In this document: piece by piece, positions 21,101-27,794 of the stretch
How positions within the stretch are numbered: the stretch's first letter is position 1
Layout: the number at the start of each line of letters is the position of its first letter
DNA from: Mesorhizobium sp.
GTDB taxonomy: Bacteria > Pseudomonadota > Alphaproteobacteria > Rhizobiales > Rhizobiaceae
Length of the DNA stretch: 52,889 nt
Assembly: GCA_004020545.1 (NCBI GenBank)
Contig: SAQE01000042.1
Coordinates: forward strand, 1 to 52,889
Direction: 5' to 3'
Made by a program: the position numbers and the translations under genes
Notes under the pieces: generated by a model
What the model was told of the DNA's origin: nothing
Database searches by the model: none
The model's input: the letters and a program-made list of their open reading frames with translations, nothing else

Positions 21101-22026
21101 CCGGCAGCCGGCCTACCTGCTTCGGTCGTATCCGGCACATGGTCGACCGTGCTCGCGGTCTCTTCCGTTGGCCGGGCGCTGTCCGCAGACCCCGCCAGGG
21201 CCGTGACCGCTTCTCCGCCCGCGGTCGCTGCCGGGGGCGAGATATCGTTCTCTCGGACTGGCTCGGCTTCGGCGGCGGCGCTCTTGCCTTCAGAGACGGC
21301 GGGCACGCTTTCCGGCTCCGCCGCTGCGTCATCGCCGCCAGGCCGGTCGTTCTGCTCGCCGTCGAGCTGGTCCTCGTCGATCACCACCAGAAGATGGCGC
21401 TGGTCGGTCAACCGAGCAAAGCCGGCCGGGTAGGAGGTGCCTGCGCCGGGAACAAGCCGCTTGACGATGCGGTCGCCCGCGCTTGCTACATCCGCGACCA
21501 GCGCAGCCAGGGTCTCCGGCTTGATGCCGAGCGCCGGAAAACCCTCCGAGGCCGCCTCGACATGGCCCTGGGCGTCGACGAAGGCGATGAAATGTCCGGC
21601 CTCGGTGAGGCCGCCGATGGCGCGGCTGGCAATTTCGGCGGTGCTGCGCGAGCCGGTCTGCGCCGCCGGCATCGCCAGCATGATCGCCTTTTCGCCGTCC
21701 GGCATCGTCACCGCGCTGGCCAGCAAGCCGACGGCGCGGCTCACCATGCCGGTCGCCAGCCTGACGGTGATGGCGCGGTCGCTGCCGATTTCCGGAAAGC
21801 CGCTGGTCGCCATGATCTGCCGCCTGGCGACCAGCGGCAGCCGCGCGGAGGCGCCGATGATGGCCTCGATATCCGGATAGCCGAACACCGCGGCACCTGG
21901 CCCGTTGGCCCAGATCACCTGCTCTAGGTCGGCCGACAATATGGCGAGTGCGTCGCCGGCGGCGAAGCGCTGGCGCACGGCATCGAGCACGGCCACATCA
22001 AGGAATGAGTAGTTTTCGGGCGGCAT
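18124..22026 (-). CDS. cbrA: CbrA-like multi-PAS sensor histidine kinase (PleC/DivJ/PdhS family)
   Basis: This is a very large kinase of 1300 residues with no membrane helix. A PAS-like region lies near residues 20-130 and another near 370-480 (PLRFVWRTDAEGRFSALSPE). They are separated and followed by long Ala/Glu/Pro-rich, probably disordered linkers (about 225-365 and 560-790). Two further PAS domains lie near 805-920 and 930-1050. The kinase core has FLARISHEIRTPLNAIIGFS with phospho-His near 1078, then the N box (LNILSNAIRYT), DTGIG and GTGLGLPLTK. The FSELM/NHVLDLVNDLLDISKIEAG core is that of kinases acting on DivK in alphaproteobacterial cell-cycle control. Position beside aacS and a phasin gene matches S. 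meliloti cbrA as I recall it. The ATG at 22026 is the only reasonable start. Confidence 0.8.
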   Translation of the reverse strand: MPPENYSFLDVAVLDAVRQRFAAGDALAILSADLEQVIWANGPGAAVFGYPDIEAIIGASARLPLVARRQIMATSGFPEIGSDRAITVRLATGMVSRAVGLLASAVTMPDGEKAIMLAMPAAQTGSRSTAEIASRAIGGLTEAGHFIAFVDAQGHVEAASEGFPALGIKPETLAALVADVASAGDRIVKRLVPGAGTSYPAGFARLTDQRHLLVVIDEDQLDGEQNDRPGGDDAAAEPESVPAVSEGKSAAAEAEPVRENDISPPAATAGGEAVTALAGSADSARPTEETASTVDHVPDTTEAGRPAAGAGPAQHDHWYFNAGGDEVSPPEPEAPPRAEPADAAAKSPRDAIETAPAQPAAARNIDRSATPLRFVWRTDAEGRFSALSPEFADIVGKPAADVIGRRFKDVATTFGLDASGEIATLLERRDTWSGRSVLWPVAGTDLKIPVDLAALPVYGRGRDFEGFRGFGVARSADAVVDPEALGMALVPNGAAPAETESGAGQPAAEPPKPADPFLGEVPALTIVPKPERRYADKVIRLAEHRQPANDKQPGTGTPASERGLSILERSAFREIGERLRKDSSGPAEPPAAGAEVEKQSDTAAAGDQVGTAAKRPKTDESGVATTGREPAHEAGQAQPDAEAIETAEAETEAEDQKDLARLDGIDDASEAAAGQGETPPVSGSLLDYAGREKAADEADQTPETEARQTEAAEKAAEPTAQRPVTGAPAPDAGADDDSMTADDFRDAQDSEDWAGSDSTVPEAEQSSDAKAVSSERPRLEMPPLKLEGFVPSAFSTGEEARAPDTSIVARLPVPLLIHSGDVLHYANHAFLELTGYDALDDLADAGGLGALFAEHYANDGEADESDRSLKLRTRQGQEFPIDALLRSVPWRGGKALMLVVRRTGEDEAPAANFSAANDEPSQQPDVSELKSRIAEMRTIIDTATDGVVLIGRDGNIRSISRPAEALFGFDTDEIAGKPFASLFAIESQRAARDYLAGLSEPGVASLLNDGREVIGREAQGRFIPLFMTIGRLPNDSGFCAVVRDITQWKRAEEDLTQARAVAERASSQKTDFLARISHEIRTPLNAIIGFSELMVDEKFGPVANDRYRDYLRDINRSGNHVLDLVNDLLDISKIEAGQQEMAYEAVSLNDTLAETVAMMQPQANRERVIIRSSFASRLPEVVADLRSVRQIALNILSNAIRYTQAGGQVIVSTAYEASGDVVMRVRDTGIGMTQAEIEQALKPFKQINALKRGRGDGTGLGLPLTKAMVEANRARFTITSTPGEGTLVEVGFPSTRVLAE

Positions 22027-22164
22027 GCGCTGGCGAACCCTCCGGCAGCGGGCATTTCGGTTAACGCTTTGTTAATAAAAGCCTGCGGGGCGAAGGTCCA
22101 CAAGCCAGGCCGTGCATCGGCTGAAATCTCTGGGCTCGTGGTTAACGGTCAGGGCTTTTTTATG

Positions 22165-22194
22165 GTGCGCTGCAACAAAGATGTTGCAATGCAC
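22165..22194. promoter_or_regulatory. palindromic operator upstream of the phasin gene, PhaR-like
   Basis: GTGCGCTGCAAC, six bases, then GTTGCAATGCAC form an inverted repeat with only two mismatches. TGCA-rich palindromes of this kind are bound by PhaR, the PHB-responsive repressor of phasin genes. It lies 80 bases before the phasin start, and an ATTGCC word follows it. PhaR itself is not in the window. Confidence 0.55.
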
Positions 22195-22273
22195 AAAAAT
22201 TGCCTTTATATTGCCACTATACATGAACGAGACGGCTTTCTGTCAAAGCCGCTACCGCTGAAAGGTTGGAAAA

Positions 22274-22735
22274 ATGTCCAAGACTGCCAAGTCCGCCGAG
22301 ACCATCGAGAACGTGGAATTTCCGAGCTTCGACGCTTCCAAGGCCACCGACCAGATCCGCGCCTTCGCCGAGAAGGGCGTCGAGCAGTCGAAGGAGGCCT
22401 ATGCCAAGCTGAAGACCGGCGCCGAGGAGACCCAGAAGGTTCTGGAGTCGACCTACGAGACCGCCAAGACCGTTTCTGGCGACCTGTCGCTGAAGGCCAT
22501 CGCCATTCTGCGCGCCAACGCCGAGGCCGGCTTCTCGCATCTCGAAGCCCTGGTCGGCGCCAAGACGCTCTCGGAGGTCGTCGAACTGCAGACCTCCTTC
22601 CTGCGCAAGCGCGTCGAGATGGCCGTCGAGCAGGTCAAGGACTTCCAGACGGTTGCCTCCAAGGCGGTCGAGGACGTCTCCAAGCCGGTCAAGACCGCTT
22701 TCGAAAAGGCGATCAAGGACGCCAAGTTGGCCTGA
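22274..22735 (+). CDS. phaP: phasin, PHB-granule surface protein
   Basis: This 153-residue, almost wholly helical, Ala/Lys/Glu-rich protein has the phasin pattern: TDQIRAFAEKGVEQSKEAYA near residue 35, a central amphipathic stretch, and VVELQTSFLRKRVEMAVEQV near 115. The C-terminal helix (SKPVKTAFEKAIKDAKLA) is basic. Phasins coat polyhydroxybutyrate granules and control their size and number. An AAAGG ribosome site precedes the ATG. Upstream is a PhaR-like palindrome, and downstream is the CCUCCUCCC-loop RNA. With aacS and the kinase it matches the phaP1 neighbourhood of S. meliloti. Confidence 0.92.
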   Translation: MSKTAKSAETIENVEFPSFDASKATDQIRAFAEKGVEQSKEAYAKLKTGAEETQKVLESTYETAKTVSGDLSLKAIAILRANAEAGFSHLEALVGAKTLSEVVELQTSFLRKRVEMAVEQVKDFQTVASKAVEDVSKPVKTAFEKAIKDAKLA

Positions 22736-22813
22736 AACGCACGACCGAAAGCTGCATCAAAACGTCGCATTTTGTCAGACAAATACATGTGCGATAGGTT
22801 AAGCAGACGAATA

Positions 22814-22925
22814 CCCGGGGAGTGAAACCTCCTCCCTTCGCTTTCCGGGGTAACCAGCCAGCACCTCCTCCCGCTGGCTCGTAACAGGAAAAGGCCGGCA
22901 CCTCCTCCCGCCGGCCTTTTCTTTT
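22814..22925 (+). ncRNA. triple-hairpin RNA with three identical ACCUCCUCCC loops
   Basis: Three hairpins stand in a row. The first has a 13-bp stem CCCGGGGAGTGAA/TTCGCTTTCCGGG with G-U pairs (22814-22849). The second is AGCCAGC/GCTGGCT (22856-22879). The third is GGCCGGC/GCCGGCC followed by TTTTCTTTT, an intrinsic terminator (22893-22925). Every loop is exactly A-CCTCCTCCC, at 22828-22836, 22864-22872 and 22901-22909. The loop is complementary to Shine-Dalgarno sequences. This is the architecture of the CCUCCUCCC-motif (CcsR, 'cuckoo') RNAs described in Rhodobacter. It starts 78 bases after the phasin stop and may be processed from its mRNA; a weak TTGTCA-N17-TAGGTT promoter-like pair lies at 22772-22800. 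Confidence 0.8.
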
Positions 22926-23074
22926 GCCCGGCTAAAACGGGTGCCGGTTCGTTGAACCGGCCTTTGCCTAATCAAAGGCCTTGAATTAGACTCTGATAGC
23001 CCGTATTGGACGCATCGCCGAGGACAGCGCGGGCGTGGAGAACCGTTTCTCCTCGATTGCGCTCAGGCGGATGT

Positions 23075-23151
23075 GCCGTTGTAGCTCAGTTGGTTAGAGC
23101 ACCAGATTGTGGATCTGGGGGTCGCTGGTTCGAGCCCAGCCAACGGTACCA
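23075..23151 (+). tRNA. tRNA-His (GTG anticodon)
   Basis: A complete 77-base cloverleaf includes the encoded CCA. The acceptor is GCCGTTG/CAACGGT with a G-U end pair. The anticodon arm is CCAGA-TTGTGGA-TCTGG and the T arm is GCTGG-TTCGAGC-CCAGC. The base at -1 is T and the discriminator is A73, so the G-1 identity base normal for tRNA-His is not encoded. This agrees with the known departure in part of the Alphaproteobacteria. Confidence 0.97.
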
Positions 23152-23167
23152 TCGGATTTCTCGTCGG

Positions 23168-25060
23168 TCACGTCGCTTTGCCGGCCGCCGCGTCCATTCC
23201 CATGTCTTCCTCGGAAATGTCGTCGAACGAGGCGTAGTTCATGTTGTAGAGGCGGGCGTAGAGGCCGTTTCGTTCCATCAATTGTTCGTGGTTGCCGCTT
23301 TCGACGATCTCGCCGTTCTGCAGGACGATGATGCGGTCGGCGCCGCGGATGGTGGCGAGCCGATGGGCTATGACGAGCCCGGTCCGGCCCTCCAGCAGTT
23401 TTGTCAACGCCTTCTGGATCAGCATCTCGGTGTAGGAATCGATGCTGGCCGTGGCCTCGTCGAGCACCAGGATCCTGGCGTCGGCCACCAGCGCCCGCGC
23501 GAAGCTGATCAACTGGCGCTGGCCGAGCGAGAGATTGCCGCCGCGCTGCTCGAGCTCGGTGTCGTAACCGTCGGGCAAGTGCGAGATGAAGTCGTGCGCG
23601 CCGACGGCCCTCGCCGCGCGCACCACCTCTTCGCGGGTAGCATTGGTCTTGTGATAGCGGATGTTCTCCAGCACCGTTCCGGAAAACAGAAACGGCTCCT
23701 GCAGGACCATGGCCACCTGATCGCCGAGCGAATCCTGCGTCAGGTCGCGCACGTCGTGCCCGCCGACCAGGACTTGACCCGACCACACATCGTAGAAGCG
23801 GTGCGCCAGCGCCATGGAGCTCGACTTGCCGGACCCGGTCGGGCCGACAAGCGCTACGGTTTCGCCCGGATTGACACGGAAGCTGACGTTCTTCAGCACC
23901 GGCTGGTCCCGCCGGTAGCCGAAGGTGACGTTCCTGAACTCGACCGACCCGTCCATGTCGCGCGACAGCGCCACCGCGTCTTGCCTGTCGCTGACGTCCA
24001 CCGGCACGTCGAGCACTTCGGAGATGCGCTGGCCCGAAGCCATGGCGCGCTGCATGACGCTGTACTGCATGGTAAGCGAGCGGATGGGGTCGAAGAAGCG
24101 CTGGATGTAGAACAGGAACGCCACCATGACGCCGACATCGAGGCTGTGCGACAGCACCATCGAACCGCCGATGACGATGACCGTCGCCATGGCGATCCCG
24201 GTCAGCGTATCGACGATCGGCACCATCACCTGCGCGTATTTGGCCGACCGCAGATGGGCATTGAGATTGGCCAGCACCTTCTCGTCATAGAGATCGAAAT
24301 TGACATGCTGGCGTTCGAGGCTTTGCACGGTGCGCACGCCGTGAATGCCTTCGGCCAGCGCCCCGTTGGCGATCGAATTGGTCTCGTGCGCGGCCATGAA
24401 GGCGACCTTGGCGCGCGGCAGCCAGAACAGGCGAACGACGAACAGCATCGGCATGGTCGACAGCGTCAGCAGCCCGAGCCGGAAATCCAGCCAGAGCAGG
24501 ACGCTGACGATGCCGAACAGCAAGACGATGTCGCCCACCGACATGACCGACGTCTCGAGGAATTCCTGCATCGAATTGACGTCGCCCTGCAGGCGCGACA
24601 TCAGCCGGCCGACCTCGGTCTTGTCCATGAAGCTCAGCGAGACCCGCTGCAGATGGCTGAACATGGCGCGGCGCAGGTCGGAAAGCACATTCTCGGCCAC
24701 CTTGCCGACGACGCTCTCCTGCACATAGCTGGCCGCGTAGTTGATGAGGATGATCACGGCAAAGGCAGCGGTCGCCCAGCCCATCACCGAACGGTCGAGC
24801 CTGCCCGGCGCCATGCCGTGGTCGATGGCGTAGCGGATGACCAGCGGGATCGCCAATTGCGTCAGCGTGAACATCAGCACCGCGGCGACCGAGATGAAGA
24901 TGCGGGACTGGTACGGTCTGACGAAGCTCCAGATGCGCCGCACGACGCGCGGATCGTAGGCCTTGCCGAAGACCTCCTCCTCGTCGCGGTGCGAGCCGAC
25001 GACCGCCTTTGCCGGCCGTCCGCTGGTGTCTTCCTTCTCGTCGTCGCGCGGGTCCGGCAT
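23168..25060 (-). CDS. ABC exporter half-transporter, consensus-ATPase subunit of a heterodimer
   Basis: This 630-residue protein has an N-terminal membrane domain of six helices (about 50-350) and a C-terminal ABC domain. Walker A is GPTGSGKSS. Walker B is ILVLDEATASID with the catalytic Glu at about residue 535. The signature is LSLGQ instead of LSGGQ (about 510). It starts at the ATG at 25060, overlapping the upstream gene's TGA by one base (TGATG), so the two are translationally coupled. Together they form an MsbA/LmrCD/TM287-288-type exporter in the inner membrane. The substrate is unknown; drugs, lipids or peptides are possible. The loss of the second signature Gly pairs with the Asp change in the partner. 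Confidence 0.9.
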   Translation of the reverse strand: MPDPRDDEKEDTSGRPAKAVVGSHRDEEEVFGKAYDPRVVRRIWSFVRPYQSRIFISVAAVLMFTLTQLAIPLVIRYAIDHGMAPGRLDRSVMGWATAAFAVIILINYAASYVQESVVGKVAENVLSDLRRAMFSHLQRVSLSFMDKTEVGRLMSRLQGDVNSMQEFLETSVMSVGDIVLLFGIVSVLLWLDFRLGLLTLSTMPMLFVVRLFWLPRAKVAFMAAHETNSIANGALAEGIHGVRTVQSLERQHVNFDLYDEKVLANLNAHLRSAKYAQVMVPIVDTLTGIAMATVIVIGGSMVLSHSLDVGVMVAFLFYIQRFFDPIRSLTMQYSVMQRAMASGQRISEVLDVPVDVSDRQDAVALSRDMDGSVEFRNVTFGYRRDQPVLKNVSFRVNPGETVALVGPTGSGKSSSMALAHRFYDVWSGQVLVGGHDVRDLTQDSLGDQVAMVLQEPFLFSGTVLENIRYHKTNATREEVVRAARAVGAHDFISHLPDGYDTELEQRGGNLSLGQRQLISFARALVADARILVLDEATASIDSYTEMLIQKALTKLLEGRTGLVIAHRLATIRGADRIIVLQNGEIVESGNHEQLMERNGLYARLYNMNYASFDDISEEDMGMDAAAGKAT

Positions 25061-26940
25061 CAAGCGGCTCCCAATGCGGCATCGTCGGGCCGCAGTAGCA
25101 GGTCGTAGAGCGCGCGGTAGCGTCCGCCCAGGGCCAGCAGCTCCTCATGCGTGCCGCGCTCGACGATCCGGCCGCCCTCGACGAACAGGATCTGGTCGGC
25201 ATGCATCAGCGAACTCAGCCGATGCGAGATGATGAGCGTCACGCGGTCCTTGGCGAAGCGCTTCATCGCCGCCCGGATCCGCTGTTCGGTGCCGGCATCG
25301 ATGGCCGCGGTGGAATCGTCGAAGACCAGCACCGAAGGCCGCAGCATCAGGCTGCGGGCGATGGTCAGGCGCTGCCGCTGGCCCCCGGAGAGCGACGCGC
25401 CGCGTTCGCCGACGATCGTGGTGTAGCCGGCCGGAAGCCCGATGATGTAGTTGTGCAACTGGGCGGACTCTGCCGCCCGCTCGATGCGGGTCTCGCGTGC
25501 CCAGGGATTGCCATAGGCGATGTTGTTCTCGATCGAGGTCGTGAACAGGAACGCGTCCTGCTGCACGACGCCGACCGCCTTGCGCAGCGATTGCAGCGTG
25601 ACCGCGCGGATATCCTGGCCGTCGATGGTGATGGTGCCCGAGGTCACATCGTAGAAGCGCGGGATCAAATGCGCGATGGTCGACTTGCCGCTGCCGGGCG
25701 GGCCGACGATGCCGATGGTCTGGCCGATCCTGGCCTCGAAGGAAATACCGGACAATATCGGCCGGCCGCCAGAACCCCCATAGCGGAAGCCGACGTCGTC
25801 GAAGCGCAGCACGCCCTCGGTGACGACGAGGTCCCTGGCGCCCGGCGCGTCCTTGATGTCGAGCTCGGTGTCTAACAGTTCGAACAGCCGCGTGCCGCAG
25901 GTCGAGGCGCGTGCGAACGAGTTGACCATCAGGCCGAGCTGGCGCACCGGCATCTGCAGGATGGTCATGAAGGTAAGGAACTGCGCCAGCGTGCCGACGC
26001 TGATTTGACCCGCCATCACCTTCTGGCCGCCGAACCAGAGCACGAGGCCCATGGCCGCCAGGAACGAGAAGTTCATGGCGCTGGTGTTGCCGACGCGGAT
26101 ATCGACGCGCTCGTTGGCGAGATCCAGCGCATCCTGCTTGGCGCGGTCGAATTTCTTGAGCTCGTGGCGCTGCGCCGCAAAAGCGCGCACGACACGGATG
26201 CCGCCGAGGTTCTCGTCCATCACCCGGCTCAGCACCGACAGTCGCTGCTGCAGGGTCAGCCAGGTGCTGCGCAGTCTCAACTGGGTGACGGAGGATCGCC
26301 AGGCGACGAACGGCACGAAGCTGAGGCTGAGCAGCCCGAGCACCGGATCGGTGATGATCAGCAGATAGGCGCCGACGCCGATCAGCACGCCGAGCAGGAC
26401 CACGCGCAGGACGCCAGTGGAAAAGAACATGCGCACGCCGTCGAGATCGAGCAGCCCGAGCGTGATCAGATCGCCGGTGTGAACCCTGTCGTGAAAGGCA
26501 AAGCTCAGGCGCTGGATCTTCTCATAGAAAGCCAGGCGCAGTTCGTAGCCGGTCTGATGGCCGACGGCCTCGCCATAGTAGTTCTGCGCCATGGTGAAGA
26601 GGCCTCGCAGGACGCTGACGACGAGCAGCGTCAGGGCGGTGTTCCAGAGCGCGTGCTCCGCGGCAGTGCCGGCGCCCTCGGCCATCACGCCTTGCGCCTG
26701 ATCGATGGCGCGCCCCAGCAGGCGTGGAATGAGAAGCTGCAGCGTCGCGGCAATGAAGGTCGACACGATGGTGATAGCGACCTGCCAGGGGTGGCGCAGC
26801 GTCATGCGCATGATGCGGAGCAGGGTGCTGAAACCCTTTCCCCAGGAGGCTTCCGCCACATGGGCAAAGGATTTGCCGCGCTCCGGCGCGCTGCTTTTTG
26901 CATCCGTATGCAAGGAAAATATCCAAACAGATCCGAACAT
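25060..26940 (-). CDS. ABC exporter half-transporter, degenerate-site subunit of a heterodimer
   Basis: This 626-residue protein has six membrane helices (about 45-340) and an ABC domain (about 375-610). Walker A is GPPGSGKST and the signature LSGGQRQRL is canonical (about 517). Walker B ends VLVFDDSTAAID: the catalytic Glu is Asp (about 542). In heterodimeric exporters the site built from this Walker B and the partner's altered signature is the non-hydrolysing one, exactly the pattern seen here. First gene of the pair. The ATG at 26940 is followed by a cytoplasmic tail before the first helix (MRMTLRHPWQVAITIVSTFI). Confidence 0.9.
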   Translation of the reverse strand: MFGSVWIFSLHTDAKSSAPERGKSFAHVAEASWGKGFSTLLRIMRMTLRHPWQVAITIVSTFIAATLQLLIPRLLGRAIDQAQGVMAEGAGTAAEHALWNTALTLLVVSVLRGLFTMAQNYYGEAVGHQTGYELRLAFYEKIQRLSFAFHDRVHTGDLITLGLLDLDGVRMFFSTGVLRVVLLGVLIGVGAYLLIITDPVLGLLSLSFVPFVAWRSSVTQLRLRSTWLTLQQRLSVLSRVMDENLGGIRVVRAFAAQRHELKKFDRAKQDALDLANERVDIRVGNTSAMNFSFLAAMGLVLWFGGQKVMAGQISVGTLAQFLTFMTILQMPVRQLGLMVNSFARASTCGTRLFELLDTELDIKDAPGARDLVVTEGVLRFDDVGFRYGGSGGRPILSGISFEARIGQTIGIVGPPGSGKSTIAHLIPRFYDVTSGTITIDGQDIRAVTLQSLRKAVGVVQQDAFLFTTSIENNIAYGNPWARETRIERAAESAQLHNYIIGLPAGYTTIVGERGASLSGGQRQRLTIARSLMLRPSVLVFDDSTAAIDAGTEQRIRAAMKRFAKDRVTLIISHRLSSLMHADQILFVEGGRIVERGTHEELLALGGRYRALYDLLLRPDDAALGAA

Positions 26941-27477
26941 TAGCCCGGACGAATGAAGCAGACTCAGTTGAAGCAGCGCGATGTTACGCGGGCCTGACTT
27001 GACCGTTCAAGGGCCAATGGCGGCGTCGCATCTATGCCTGGTAAACGCGGCCCATATGCTCGTGATCCGATGGTTGCCTGCCTCACCTGACGCGGCGGAA
27101 GGAAGCAGGACGGCGAGCGGAGTCGACATTGCGTGAGGATATCACTATATACCGGCGGCTTTCGGTTTCTCGCCCATTTGCTGCGCCTGCGAGATCGCCT
27201 TAAATGCGTTGCGTATTGTGACGGAAATCGGCCTGAAAAACCGGGAAAAAGCAAGCAGAAACAATAGAGCGGATCTTTGACGGTCCTGGCCAAGGCTTCA
27301 TCATCCTCACCGATCTGAACGTGTTCCCTGAACCCTCCAATTCCTCTCGCTGTGTGGATCTCGGGCAAGATGTCTTGCCGGCCGAGGCCGACTCGGTTCG
27401 AATGGGGCGTGCATCCGTTAGCGGGATGGGGGCGTTCATGACTACCAAACCGGCTTAGCCGCTAGGGAAGAAGCAGT
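26941..27477. other. 537-base intergenic region, no firm gene
   Basis: No RNA gene or repeat is evident. A plus-strand open frame at 27237-27458 reads smoothly (for example ETIERIFDGPGQGFIILTDL) but lacks a usable start codon in its first half. It may be a decayed gene or chance. Minus-strand frames here have no ribosome site and no recognisable motif. Confidence 0.4.
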
Positions 27478-27732
27478 ATGAGTGAACACGCAATCGAGTT
27501 CTTGCGCGGATGGATTGGCGAAAAGGTCCAGTGCCAGCATTCACCGGCCAGGATCGAGAGGCAGGCCGAAACCCTCGCCAAGGAGTGCTGCGCCCAGGCC
27601 GCCGAGGAAGGCATTCTTCTGGAAGACATCCAGGAAGAGGTCGGCGACATCAAGGAGCTGATCGCTTCGCGGCTTGAGGAAGTCGCCGAGGAGAGCGAGC
27701 AACAGACGACGTCGGACAAGCCGTCCGAGTGA
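27478..27732 (+). CDS. DUF768-like small protein
   Basis: This 84-residue acidic cytoplasmic protein has the layout I associate with DUF768 of Mesorhizobium: HAIEFLRGWIGEKV at the start, then AETLAKECCAQAAEEGILLE and IQEEVGDIKELI. The C-terminus is a Glu/Ser-rich tail (EEVAEESEQQTTSDKPSE). The function is unknown. GGAAGAAGCAG gives a modest ribosome site. It has no operon partner; a convergent peptidase gene follows after 62 bases. The family is frequent and multi-copy in Mesorhizobium, which supports the taxonomic guess. Confidence 0.7.
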   Translation: MSEHAIEFLRGWIGEKVQCQHSPARIERQAETLAKECCAQAAEEGILLEDIQEEVGDIKELIASRLEEVAEESEQQTTSDKPSE

Positions 27733-27794
27733 GATGCCGGTTCCAGCTTGATCTGGGAAAGACAGGCATAGTTTAGCCGGATCTTGGATCCGGC

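Noticed and set aside
18667-21927. 1086-codon plus-strand open frame
   Set aside because: It is antisense to the CbrA-like kinase gene, Arg/Gly-rich with no domain; it arises from high GC content and codon bias.
23006-25108. 700-codon plus-strand open frame
   Set aside because: It runs through tRNA-His and antisense to the ABC transporter; His/Arg/Asp-rich, no motif.
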